Shown in pieces: positions 1 to 12,412 of a stretch of 64,000 nucleotides of DNA; within the stretch, counting starts at the first letter, position 1, and each line of letters starts with the position of its first letter. The notes beneath the pieces were generated by a model. The model was not told the DNA's origin. It worked only from the letters and a program-made list of their open reading frames with translations, and did not search any database. This DNA comes from Chrysomallon squamiferum (Eukaryota; Mollusca; Gastropoda; Neomphalida; Peltospiridae), in the NCBI GenBank assembly GCA_012295275.1, contig CM022665.1, forward strand, positions 32,809,522 to 32,873,521, read 5' to 3'. The position numbers were made by a program, and so were the translations under genes.

Positions 1-1689
1 ATTTTTTAACCACTCATTGTATGCTTCTCTGCTCTGCTCAGTCTAAATAATTAAAATACAAAAAAGTTCATTAAAACTCGATTGTATGAACAATTCTTAT
101 TTTAATCATAAGTGATTTTCTTTTCCAGCTTTCTTTCTCAACTTCTTTATATTTTCAACTGCAATGTTTCCCCCCAAAATACTTGCACTAGTCATAGAGT
201 AGGTAATAATGTTTTCAAATAATATTCATCATTTATGTTATATAATCACTTGGTCCATTATTATTAGTTTTAGTTATTTGAAAAATGATATTAAAGCCTA
301 TTCAATATATAACTGAAAGCATTAGAAAATTGCCATCATTATGGAAATAACAGTTCATTTTAAACTTGTAAAGGTCTGTTTTCTGAAATCTAAAAATTCC
401 AATATTCATGTAGCCCAAATGGGCATTTTTCATCATCTAAACTTTTAAAGCATTTACATTATTTTGGATATACTAAATTAATGAAATAGTTAATAATGAA
501 CAGAAAAAAGAAAAGAAAAGAGAAAGAAGAATGACAAACGCACTGCAGTAATAAACAAAAATTAACTGATTGTAGCAGCTTGAAAATCTAAGAACTAAGT
601 GTTGTGTTTCAGACTGAAAGCATTTACATTATTTTGGATATACTAAATTAATGAAATAGTTAATAATGAACAGAAAAAAGAAAAGAAAAGAGAAAGAAGA
701 ATGACAAACGCACTGCAGTAATAAACAAAAATTAACTGATTGTAGCAGCTTGAAAATCTAAGAACTAAGTGTTGTGTTTCAGACTGAAGCAAGTGTGACT
801 AAAGTTCAAGTGTTGTGCATAAAATTAAATATTTTTGATCAGTTACAAACAATACAGGAAAATCAACAATAATAAATAAATAAATATATGCATATGTATA
901 AAAATATTTAAAAAAAAAATCAGTAATATTACAAAACTGCATATTATTTCCTTCAAACAACAGTTATTACAACAAAAACCCCTAAAAACCCCACAGAAAA
1001 ACAGAAATTAAAAAAATGGAAGAAAAAGAAACTGCACCCATGAACAATTTACCAAGCATTATCATTTGTAAAATAATTTTTTAAAAACAATGTCCTCATT
1101 TTTTGTTTTTCCTAACTTTATTTATTTATTTATTTTTGGAAAAATAATTCACTCTGATGATACAAATTTTGTAAAAATTGTAATATTGGAAGAAAACAAA
1201 CAAAAAAACAAAATAATAATAATAATAATAAATTATTTGTTATGTGAAGAAGATAAAAGTTCATTGAGTAATAGTTAATACAGACTGATTCTTTATAAAG
1301 TACTTTTATAGTAAGCTTGCAAAATGTAACAGTTTAGTAAATTATTGTTACTTTAATAATAACTATAACTACATTTCTAAACTAGTATATTTTTTAATGA
1401 TTTTAACTAAAGCATTAATAAATAAATAAATAATAATAATAACAATAATAATAATAATAAAGAGAAAAGTATAGGTAATTTGTATTTCTTTTTGACTAAT
1501 GATAAAATATATTTTATATATCAATTTGACATTCTTATTAATTCTTTATGGCATAAAAAAAAAAACTTAAAAGAAAAAAAAAATGAAGAAATAAAAAAAA
1601 TAAATAAATAAATAACTGCTCAAAATCTTGTTTTGACATTTCCTCAAAGGTTTTAAAGTTCTATAAGGTTAATCAGAAATAAAATATAC
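1..1689. other. Non-coding, inferred CCDC181 intron
   Basis: AT-rich DNA left of the last visible CCDC181 exon. I see no exon-like stretch on either strand. Known CCDC181 proteins continue for roughly 100 more residues, so this is probably intron and the gene should resume beyond the left edge. It holds the 170-bp tandem duplication annotated separately and short (AAT)n and (AATA)n tracts around 1,215-1,230 and 1,418-1,460. Confidence 0.5.
447..786. repeat. Perfect 170-bp tandem duplication
   Basis: 447-616 is followed immediately by an identical copy at 617-786. I compared the two copies base by base and found no difference. The unit contains an A/G-rich stretch and no evident coding sequence. 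The identity implies a very recent duplication, or an assembly artefact. Confidence 0.95.
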
Positions 1690-4600
1690 CTGAGCAGCAT
1701 CAGAGGATTCAGAATAGATGGTGTCATCCTTCTCCTGGTAGGATGAAACCAACAGTAAAAATATATTTATTAACATTTGATAAATAAGAATAACTAACAT
1801 CACAGTTTCTAAGAACTATGCATTTACTTTACAGCTGTCAAGGGGTTCTGAAACCTAACTTTCTAGATTTATGTAAGTTATTCCATGGTATTGTTCTACT
1901 TGCTTCAGTATTATTTGCAATACATTTTTTTTTTTTTTTTTAAATTTATAAAATAATAAAATACTAATGAGAGAAACACTAAACAGAAAGGAGCAGCTGT
2001 TTTGGAAACACATCTAATAAGAAATGTGTTCATTCTTGAAACAAGTAACAAAATTAGATTTAATATAAAAAAAATTAAAAAAAGATTGAAAAAAGTATAT
2101 TTTACATGAATTTAATAAATAAAATAACATAACAACAGACAATTTTGTTAAACCAAATATTTGCATCAACAATTTATGATTAAAAAAAAAGAAAGAAATG
2201 CTGCTTAAAAACATATCCTCATTAATAAAAATCCATTAAAGATCACATTAATTTAAAAATTAAGTGAAGCAAGCAGGAAGAGGTATTTGAACATAAAACA
2301 AACCTATTTCACCTATTTAAGACTAACTACAGTAGTAACTATTAAAAATTCATACACAGTGCACGTAAATTGTTATAAAAATAGCTGAAGTTTTTTGGAA
2401 CACAACACTGAAAATTTTAAATTTAACATGGGTGCAGTGCAAAGATATTTTTAAATTTACAGTTACTAGCAATACAGATGTAGAAATCAAAGATGCTTAA
2501 TGCACTCAAAGAGTTCAAACAAACAAAATATCTATTTTTATCCACCCAATTAATATCAAGATTTGTATATTTGTATTGTTGTTTATAAATAAATAAATGT
2601 TTCTTTTATAAACTGTCTCTTACCCTGTCGGGTGTTTCTTCCTTTTTCCTTCTTTCCATCTCTTCCTCTTTCTGCTTCCTTATATGTTTTTGTTTTTCTC
2701 TCTTCCAGGCAAAAAATGCAGATTCACTCATGGTTTTGCTCTCCTCTTCCTCTTTCTTTTTTTTCTCTTCATTATGTTTTTTCTTTTCTTCTAAATATTT
2801 CATTCGTCTGGCAGCAGCCTCCTTCTCTGAAGGTGACATTGCATAAGGTGAATTATAATTAAAGTTTTGTAATGCTGTACTTTGTGTTACAGCTGACTTG
2901 GGTCTCTGAGGTGCTGTGGCTGGTCTTGTTTTACGTCTGCTGTTACCATTTGCTGTAGCTGGTCGAGCATGTGATGGAGGTGTTGGATGTTTTGAGCGAA
3001 AATCGTCATAAGAGTTATTAGTATTCTTTTCTGATTTTACATGAGTCTCCTTATCCTTCTCTTCTGTAGGAGACTCTATATTATGTAATCTTCTCTCTGA
3101 TGCTGTTAGATCTTGCACATTTACATAAGAAAATTGTCCATCACGTTCAAGAACAACTTGTTTGGAATGTTTGCCCAATTCAGAACCTGATGATTTAGAA
3201 CTACTTTCATCCTCGTCATCATCTGATTTTACTTTGTCTGCAGAATATGTTTTCTCTCTAGGAGTCTGATCATCATCACTAGGGAAGTCAGGAGCAGGAG
3301 CAACCAAGTCAACCAATTCTTCTTTAAACACCACTTTGGTTTCACGTTTAGACTCAAGTGGGGTTTCATCTTGTGCCAGTTCAGCATTGTACTTTATCAG
3401 CTTATCTTTAACATCATACTCTGGTGGGTCTTCATCTAAATGAATAAATGAATGAATGATGTTAAACAATAATATACATTTCTGTTTTTCTCTAATTGGT
3501 AAATATATGTTTGTATGTATGATTATTTGTGTCCGAGTTCATTTTTACAATGAAATAAAATAAAATAAAATAAAATAAAAATGACACATAATAACACATT
3601 ATTAAAATCTATTGTAACAAGAAGTCATAATTTATGTTTGTTGATAAGAGTAATACGTACTTATTTGTTAATTTTTGCTGCTGTTTATCTTTAATCAGGC
3701 TATATTCTTTTCTGCAATGATTAATTAACAATCACATCTTCTTGGCTGCATTCTGATAAATTACTATGATAGCTATAATTACATTCTTATTGTTTGACTA
3801 TATTTATGTTATATTGTGATAACTGCTTTTACTTGGAATTTTATTATTCACATTCTGAAATATTAAATGCAATTGTATTTTTAGACATTTTTGAAATTAA
3901 ACTCTATGTCCAAACTTAATTTATTTGGAATTTTATGCATGTATTAAACATAAACTTTTAGGAAACTGCAAGCTTTTATTAGATTGGAATATTAGGGAAA
4001 GTGTGAAAAACAATTCCATGTTTGAAAAATCTTTGTAACCAAACAGTGTTTTTTATTCTCATACCATCTCATATAAAATATTCTGTACATTAGGTGGCTC
4101 CTGACAGTGACTTTAAATAATATAAGAACAATCTGTATTATTATAAAAGAAGCATACAGCTTTATCTATTAGGTGAAAATGAGTCCAAAATGAATGTGTC
4201 TATTAAATATTAAGTAATGTTATAACTGACTATCAATGCGAATTTTAGAATGATAATTAAATATTAAGGCAGACTTTCAAGTGAATACACAAATGGAATT
4301 TCAAGTGAATATTAAATAATAAGGTGATGTTCTGAATGATTGTTAAATATTAAAAGTGGCTATACAAAGTGATGTTTACCAGGAAATCCATCTTCCTCTC
4401 TTTGAAGTTTATATTCCATCATGGCTCGTTTCTGGTCCTCTGTAAACTCATAATCATCAGCCTCTGGCTCACTATCAGAGTGAGTCTCTGTTACCTTGGT
4501 AACAGAATCTTCTTTCTTACCACTTTCTATCTCCCATGTTCCTTTTTCTGGACTGATGTCTGAGACTGGGGTAACTGCAACCTAAATAAAATTTTGTTTT

Positions 4601-4973
4601 GTTAAGTCAGGGGATATTTAAAGAAATACTGGTAAATAAAATTTGCTTGAAGATATTTGTGATTTTAGATAAAATAGAAATTTCCTTTATGAACACAGTG
4701 TGTTAAAAACACTGAAATTTAAAATTCTTAACATGATTTTAAAAGGAAACCAAAAAAACAAACATTAAATGAAAATTAATTAAGGCATTCAAATACTGCT
4801 TAAGTTTATCTTTGCTAGTAGACACAAACAGCTTGAATATATTTTGCATGTCTCTTTTATTTGTTACAGGGACCAGTCACTACTGACTGTAACTGCATGC
4901 TTATGAGAATCAACAGAGGCTGATATTCACTTTCTTCATTGAATCACTTAATAAAAAATATATATATATAAAA

Positions 4974-5008
<35 letters not shown>

Positions 5009-6377
5009 TAATAAATATTAATAATTAAAAATATCCCACAAAAATATATACATGTATATATTTTTTTTATAACTGTTACAGGCAATGTATGAAATCAGGC
5101 AATATGTAGGCTGCCTAAATATTGGTAAATTTGCTTAAACACTGCCTGGCTTATCAAGCTAATTTCTTGACACATTGCCTGAAATGAAAAATCAATCATT
5201 CACTGACAGCAATTGTTGTAAATACAAAATAACATCATGAAACAAGAAATGTCACCTCTGTAGTATACCCTCAAGAACTAATTATATTCATGATTGTACT
5301 CAGCTATTAGCTAATAACAGGTCCTAAAATAAATTCTAAAAATCATTAGTATTTTCAGAATTATTTAGCATATTTATTCCCATTTCCATACTCAGTTATG
5401 AACTAATAATGAAGCCTAAAATAAAACATTAGTATTTACAGAATTATTTACTGTATTTGTTCACATTTCCATAAAAACGCTTGAAAATTTTTGATAATAC
5501 TACTTCAACTTTATGCATCTTAAAAATATGTCTGATCATAAACAGTGTTTTTGAGTTCATGTTAAATTTATTAAAAAGCACATCTTCATCTTTTTCAATG
5601 TCTTACTTAAAGTAAATATACCCAAACATTACTTATTTCAATTAATTCAACTGTTATCTTGATAGTTACCTGAATCCAAACAGATAAACTTTAAAAGCAT
5701 GATATCTCATATTCCTTTTATGAAAATTCTTTATGATCAAGATCATTGCAAAGAACAGTATTTTTGGCTTGTGAAACATCCCAGGTCAATGTGCTAAGCA
5801 ATTATTTCATTTACTGATTCCCACTTGTGTCATTGATTTTCGACTTGCTGGCTATGTTGATATCTTAATGGATTCATCAAACAGATATTGGCTAATCCCC
5901 AAACAATGGGGGTTCAATATATGGCAAGCAAGGGTTACAAAGTTAATGAGGAAACGTATAAAAACATTTGAAAAGTACCAGTTGTATGACTGTTTCCTAC
6001 ATAGTTTTGCCATCTTCAAACAAGCTGTATGTCACATTATGTCATAGTGATAAAGAACAGTTTTCAGTTTTGTATATAAATGTTTGCAATTTTGTATGTA
6101 TATTATCACCAATATTTAAACATTTTAAATTTGAAATTTCGTAGTTGAATGTAATGAATTATATAATAGGAAATATCTTAAAATTAATAAGGTCTAAATA
6201 TTTTAAACTTTATATTAACAAATTCTTTGGAAATATCAAAATTAAAATAGTTTACAATAAATTACAATAAATTAATCAACTTGCCTAAAACAGTGTCTGT
6301 TTTTATTTTTAAACTTTATACTGGAAAAATAGTGTTAATGTATTCTGTACACTTTGAGTGTTAAGTTTTATTTTTTT

Positions 6378-6412
<35 letters not shown>

Positions 6413-6423
6413 TATCATTATTC

Positions 6424-6471
<48 letters not shown>

Positions 6472-6925
6472 TATTTTCTTTCTTTCTTTCTTTAATTACT
6501 TACTAACTTATTTATTTTTGCTGTCCAGTCATAATTAATAATAAAGTAAAACAATGTAAAAGTGCCCTTTAAAAATATCTGGGTGTTGATATTTGGTAGT
6601 TTTGACATCATCTCATTTTATTTTATTTCTTACGATAAGTAACCCAAAACAGTAAAATAACAGCTTGAAAGTAAAATATAATTTTATAAACTCACTTATT
6701 ATAAAACTGGTGTAGCAAAAAAGAAACTGATGTTTCTGTTCTTTTATTTACCTGAGTGGTCTCTGCAGTCCTCACCGGCTGCCTTTCATCATCAGACTTT
6801 TCTTCACTTTCAATGAAGCTGTCCAATTCCTTTTCAAAATCATCATCTTCATCATTTGATGACTTTTTATTACTGTCCTCTGGGGTTATCTCAATCTGAG
6901 GAGTCGGCAAGACGGCCGTTGACAT
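1690..6925 (-). CDS. CCDC181: CCDC181 homologue, 5' part of gene (runs off left edge)
   Basis: Minus-strand gene with coding exons at 6925-6752, 4581-4380, 3435-2624 and 1734-1690. All junctions are GT-AG and in phase, giving 411 residues; the human protein has about 509. Three conserved blocks identify it: DDDFEKELDSFIESEEKSD near residues 27-45, ESKRETKVVFKEELVDL at about 153-169, and LERDGQFSYVNVQDL in the middle of exon 3. Each matches human CCDC181 in the same order. A Lys/Glu-rich coiled coil containing an FFAWKREK element ends exon 3. The fourth exon is only 45 nt (15 residues, EKDDTIYSESSDAAQ). Known family role: a microtubule-associated protein of sperm flagella and motile cilia that binds HOOK1. 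The first exon is spliced from an upstream leader (acceptor just before 6933), and the ATG at 6925 is the first in it. The C-terminus lies outside the window. Confidence 0.88.
4195..4360. repeat. Decayed short tandem repeat in CCDC181 intron 2
   Basis: The motif ATTAAATATTAAG recurs, with changes, at about 4203, 4257, 4311 and 4346. Similar flanking sequence suggests diverged units of about 35-55 bp. Confidence 0.45.
4961..5012. repeat. (TA)n microsatellites
   Basis: Two (TA)n runs separated by an A-rich gap lie in the intron between CCDC181 coding exons 1 and 2. Confidence 0.85.
5297..5472. repeat. Diverged 92-bp tandem duplication
   Basis: Copy A (5297-5388) and copy B (5389-5472) both begin TACTCAG and end CACATTTCCAT or CCATTTCCAT. 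In between they share CTAAAATAAA and CATTAGTATTT followed by CAGAATTATTTA. Copy B carries a deletion of about 8 bp. It lies in a CCDC181 intron. Confidence 0.75.
6379..6471. repeat. Inverted (AAT)n/(ATT)n microsatellite pair
   Basis: A (TAA)n run at 6380-6412 is followed within about 12 bp by a (TTA)n run to about 6470. The two are reverse complements and could pair as a hairpin. A short TTTC repeat follows at about 6477-6493. Confidence 0.85.
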
Positions 6926-8710
6926 CCTTTTCACTGGAAAAAATTTTCACACAAATCTTACATAGAGAAATATATATAACAAAATATAATTGTAATAAAA
7001 AATTTAAAATATTAAAATAAAATTTTGTGTGTGTGTGCGTGTGTGACAAAACAGCTCTAGTTAATAAATATTTTTAAAAAAAGAACAGACAGAAAACATA
7101 CAGATTTAGTTAAACATGTTTTCAAAGCTGGTTTATTATTTATGGTGCTCTGAAAGGAAGTAATCTAGTTACCTGAAGAAAGATATTTACACAGCCATAA
7201 TTTTCATCAATAACTAGTTTATTGTTTTGTCTGTCTTAAGATAACAATGAAAACTAACAATGGATTTAAATAATATATTTATAGTGACAAAAGAAAAAAG
7301 AAAGAAAAATTCAAAAAAACAATTCTAAAAAATTAAGAAGTAATTTAAAAAAATTAAAATTTTCATAACAACTTTTTAAATGCAAAGTCTGCAAAATTTC
7401 ATGTTAATATGACAGATAACTTTTTTCATGTTTATTTTTAAAAAAAAACACTACACTGACACAATGTAAAATTAACCTGTGTTGTTGGTGGGGGTTGTGT
7501 TTTTTTGAGGGTGGAGGTTTAAATAAATAAAAACAGAAAGAAAATGCATTTATTTTATCCATACAAAATTAGACTGCACATATATAATTTTGTAGTTCAA
7601 AGTACAATAAATTGTCAGTGTTGTCAGTTTTAAGATAAAAATCATAGCATTTTTTAAAACATTAAGAAAAAATAAATTCAAATACAACAGAAGAGCTGGA
7701 ATGAAAAGATAATATTCATATAATACAGAACTTGAAAACTGTAACATTGTTACTGAAATCACAGTGTGCTGTAACCAGGAAACCCAGATTTTTACTCATT
7801 TGAATTGTTACAATAAAATAAGTCATCAGAAATTCATCACAGTGGCAAAATCAATAATATGGCATGCGTGAAATTTATTATCTACTGCATTATTTAAATA
7901 TCATTATAGCTTTCCATAAAAAAAATGAAATATAATAAAAGGTTCAACAGGCTAAAATTGATTTATTTCCAGCCAAATGGAATAATATTTTCAAAAAATA
8001 TTCATTACAATTAATACCACTGAAGCATGTATGGAATATATTTATTTGTTTTTGCTGATTTAATTTCTAAGGTTTTTCACTTGAAGACATTACCTTTCTG
8101 ATTTAAATGTGCACAAGACCATATGATTTCCAGGTATGCATCAAAAAGAAAAATAATTTGTAACAAATTTCATTAAACATACATATTATATCAGACATTT
8201 TGTATCAAATCCTCATAAATTTATGAAAGAAAGAAAAACAGTGAGAAAAAAGAATGACATATTCCCAAATTTTTTGAAAATATTTAATTAGAAACTACTT
8301 TTCTGTTTTAGATGCAAATATGAACTGTTTTTACCTAAAGTAAAATTATTAACAATATATCAGTTATTTTCTGGGGGCAGACTCTAGTTTACTTGTTAAA
8401 GCACAGACATAATTACAAGATCAATCCTCTTCATTCTAACTATGTGCTATTTCCCATTCCAGCTAACAATTAACAACTGTTTATCAAAGGCTGTGGTATG
8501 TGCTTTTATGTTCAAAGTGTATATAGCAACAGTGGTTTCTTTCATTATTGCATTATGTCCTTAAACATATATGATGACACTTTACTATAGATTACAAATA
8601 TGTATCATTCACTGTCAAAGAATTTCTTCCATTTAATTAATAAATTTAAATGAAATATACACATTAAATATCTTTCTATAATAAAGCAAAATGAAACACT
8701 TCTAAAATGA

Positions 8711-8736
8711 AACACACACACACACACACACACACA
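8711..8736. repeat. (CA)n microsatellite
   Basis: Uninterrupted CA dinucleotides in the inferred CCDC181 leader intron. Confidence 0.9.
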
Positions 8737-8805
8737 GACAATTACATACTTACATTTGAACATGCAGATATATTAACTAGAGCTTTTCACATTACAGAAC
8801 CTTCT

Positions 8806-8820
8806 GTTTCCCTTAGCAAC
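8806..8820. promoter_or_regulatory. RFX X-box-like site (one mismatch)
   Basis: GTTTCC, a 3-bp spacer, then AGCAAC. This matches the RFX X-box consensus (GTNRCC, 0-3 bp, RGYAAC) except for T at the fourth base. It sits in the inferred leader intron of the ciliary gene CCDC181, about 1.9 kb upstream of its first coding exon. RFX factors are known to drive ciliary genes, but a one-mismatch site can easily arise by chance. Confidence 0.25.
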
Positions 8821-11098
8821 TAATGTTTGCAAAAACAAGACTACAAGCTTATCAAACTTTGTTGATAACTTTTTATATAAAATAGCAAGGCTCATTTATC
8901 CAGTTCACTGAGACATTTGCACTTCAAAATATTTTTATTATTATTTTTTTTTTTTTTTTAAATTAGATTTAAATAAATCACAGATTAAAACATGATAAAA
9001 TCTCTTTATAGACAAAGAATATGAAAAGTAGGCCATAACAGGTGCGGCTAAATAATTGATGTGCTTAATGGTTTTAATGTTTACAAAGCCTTAGAAGTTA
9101 ATGTTCCTATAACAAGCATGCCGAGACACGTAATACAAGGAAACATAATAATTTATAGTGTTATCTTCAGTATAATTGTACACTTGACCTTTGAGATTTT
9201 GAAAAGATAACAAAATAAACTTATATAGTACTTTGGTAACACCCCATGCTTTGGTATGATATCATATTCACTTAGAACAAAATCATTGTTCTTAAGTTTA
9301 TTTGATAACTGTTATTTGGGAAGTTTGTTTGATTTGGAATTTGCTTCAGTTTTTTTAAATTCATATTTGCTGTAAAAGTATTATTTACAATATTTAAAAA
9401 TAACATGTTATAAATTTAATTTTTCTTTAAAAAATTTCAAAATTAATTTCCATTAATGTAATAGTTAAATATATTTCTGTACACTGATTTTGTACAAAAT
9501 AAAATAAAGTGCAGTGTAAATTGATTGTTATTTATCTTGCTCTTGCAGATGACTGGATCATTATAAAGTGTTAACAATATTATGTCTGTGCATACAGTGC
9601 TGAATACTTCCAATTTATAAATTATTTGATATACTGAACACAAATTCAAACTACACAGAAAGTAAACATTTTTATCATTTTAACATGAAAGAATTGAGTC
9701 ACTGTGCAATAGTAATGAAAAATAACTATACTATATAATTTATATTACAAATAAAACTCTGGAATACTTTAAACATTTTTTTAACACGAAGAAGAACCAT
9801 ATAAATTAAATTTATATAGTCAAAACATATTTCATTTAAAAGTTTAAACATGGAATAAAAAATATCTGTGTCTTACCATGCACAATTACTCTCATTACTG
9901 TGAGATCAGTGATGTAAAATGCATGAACAATGTGATGATCTTCCACAAATAGAGAAGTTGTATCTATTGATCAGTTATTTCCCTGACGACTGGTCGTTAA
10001 TGACAATATTTGGAAACTGATAACATCTTTTAATGGGTTGCTGACAAACAGTGACAACCCAAACAAATAAAGATATTAACAGATTAGATTAAATGACAAA
10101 TGTAGCATGAAAAGTGAAATTATTTATATATTTGTTTTGGTGTTATAGTATGGAATAGGATTATTCATCTTTGAGAGAAAAAAAAAATAAAATTAAAAAA
10201 ATAAAGATGCAAGATATTTCTGCAACACTAATATCAAGTTGAGATATTTGTTAAAAAAATCAATTCTTTAATAAATGGTACAAAATTGTGTTACAGATTT
10301 ATCAGACAACCTTGATTTATATTTCTTACAATATATAATTTAAAATATATTACAATAAAATTGTTTTATTTTATAATCTATCATTTCAAATAAAAATATA
10401 TCTTGGTTGACTTTGTTCTTTGCAAAAATGTTTAGTAACCATAAAATTAAGAGAGAGAAATGGTAAAGCAAATGCTTATTTTAATTAAAACAACTAATAA
10501 TTGAAAATACAATACCATCATGAGTAATAAATTAATAAATAAATAATAATGATAATAATAATAACCTCTTTTAAACATTTTAGAAAAAATCATTTTGTTA
10601 GTCTTATTGTATTAAATATAGCACAATACAGAATATAACGCGTGTGTGTTCCTGTGTGTGGTTTTTGTTTTCAAATTGCAAAATATGTACATTATGAGTG
10701 TAATATGTTTTAAAATATATTTGTGGTGGCATGAATATAAAACCTAATTTAATAACACATACAAACTTCTTGGCATTTATTTATAATATGTATTATTTAT
10801 TAAAAATTTCTAACTGATAAAGTAACAAATGTGTAGGTATACATGGAAGCTCATACTTTTTTCATGATGTCATTTTACATAAAGAAATGTAAAAGCACAT
10901 CTAATAATTGGAGACCTTGGCCACATTGAGAAGATTTATTCAGTCTGTCATGAGCTTTCCCCATAAATATAATTTGATGTACACACCAGTAGTATGTACT
11001 ATGTTCCCACATACATATCAATAATGTTTTATAGCTATCTCTCTCTGTCTTCATAAACAGATAAATAAGTCTATGCATTTCTCTCTGTCCATACACAC

Positions 11099-11101
<3 letters not shown>

Positions 11102-11161
<60 letters not shown>
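11102..11161. repeat. (GA)n microsatellite, about 60 bp
   Basis: Thirty uninterrupted GA units, upstream of PRDX4. Confidence 0.95.
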
Positions 11162-11164
<3 letters not shown>

Positions 11165-11470
11165 GATATGGATATAAGCATTTTTGTTATTTTAAATCTT
11201 AAATTTTCTGTGTATCTCAAAAATATTATTATGTGTATGTAATGCATGTTAAGGATTAGATATCAACAATAAATAGCATGTTATAGCACTAGGTCTTATT
11301 CATAATCAGTGAAGTGACGAATTTTGTTCTAGTGTGCCAAGTGTTATATTGTGCCAACAGCAGTGAACAAAGCTAATAATAAAATGTCATGAATATTCAA
11401 CAAAAAAAGAAAGAATAAGTAGAAAATAAAAGAAACATGATTTAGTCCCAAATACATAAATTTGAAGCAG

Positions 11471-11473
<3 letters not shown>

Positions 11474-11500
<27 letters not shown>
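11474..11500. repeat. (CA)n microsatellite
   Basis: Uninterrupted CA run followed by ATT-type repeats. Confidence 0.9.
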
Positions 11501-11501
<1 letters not shown>

Positions 11502-11696
11502 TTATTATTGTTACTATTACTATTATTATATTATGTACATTTAAAATTTGTGAATATCACTTTTAAAAATAGTTTATTTTTTTTGATAACCTGCTGTACA
11601 CTGAAAATACACTTTTTAATCCTGACTTAAGTATTAATTACTGATAATAATTATTCTGTATTGATCAGTGTTTTAAAGATTATTATTATTTGTTAT

Positions 11697-11697
11697 T

Positions 11698-11780
<83 letters not shown>

Positions 11781-11786
11781 TTTATT
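11697..11786. repeat. (ATT)n and (TTTA)n compound microsatellite
   Basis: About 18 ATT units flanked by TTTA-type tetranucleotide repeats. Confidence 0.9.
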
Positions 11787-12113
11787 TTAATTGTAAATTT
11801 AAATCTGGCAAATATTTATTAATATATTATGTAAAAATATAAATCATTTTAAAATATTAATAGAAAACTATTTAAACCTTGAAGCATTTGCGTGTTTTAT
11901 TATTATACCAGTATGAGTTAACAATATTAACCACTGGGACTACATTGAAATTTATAAGAAAGACGAAACGTCCAGACTCAAATGGAGTCAAAAACTAAAG
12001 TGTAAAATAGATAGCGATTCATGGGTATTTTAAAATATACAAATGATGATTAAACACTAAAAAAGATTTAAACTGCTTTAAATATTTAACTACAATAGTT
12101 TTCATACGCATAC

Positions 12114-12412
12114 CTGCTAATGTATCATTCCTTATTAATTCATTGAAATACACCAAGCATTGCCATAAATTGTTTATTTTCGGTGCCTTGGAAATAGCAG
12201 AGCTAGCAAATCAAGCTGACAAGCACCTGCCAACAATTCGTATAATATAATTGTCGCTATTTAAATACCAAAAATAAGTATGTATTATAAATAATATTTC
12301 AAAATAATTCCTTCCTAACTGTGATCAAAGTTGTTAATATGGCAAGACAGAATTCAAATACGAAACAATGGTCATAAAAAAAGAAGTTTTGTACGTGATC
12401 AACGTGGTAAAG
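12114..12412. promoter_or_regulatory. Candidate head-to-head promoter of CCDC181 and PRDX4
   Basis: The PRDX4 start codon is at 12,413 on the plus strand. On the minus strand a plausible leader exon ends at 12,114 (CAG then gtatgc), which would place the CCDC181 start site a few hundred bases from that of PRDX4. The block is less AT-rich than its surroundings and has no obvious TATA box. The leader exon is inferred from one donor-like site only. Confidence 0.3.

Larger units (their letters stand above)
6934..12412. other. Non-coding stretch: inferred CCDC181 5' leader intron and PRDX4 upstream region
   Basis: I find no coding exon on either strand across 5.5 kb. The CCDC181 coding exon has a good splice acceptor just upstream of its ATG, so a non-coding leader exon must lie to the right. 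Minus-strand donors fit at 12,114 (CAG then gtatgc) and, less well, at 9,877 (ATG then gtaaga). Simple repeats inside are listed separately. Confidence 0.5.

Noticed and set aside
12368-12412. Upstream in-frame ATG of PRDX4
   Set aside because: It would place a charged 15-residue extension before the signal peptide core; the ATG at 12,413 fits an ER protein better.
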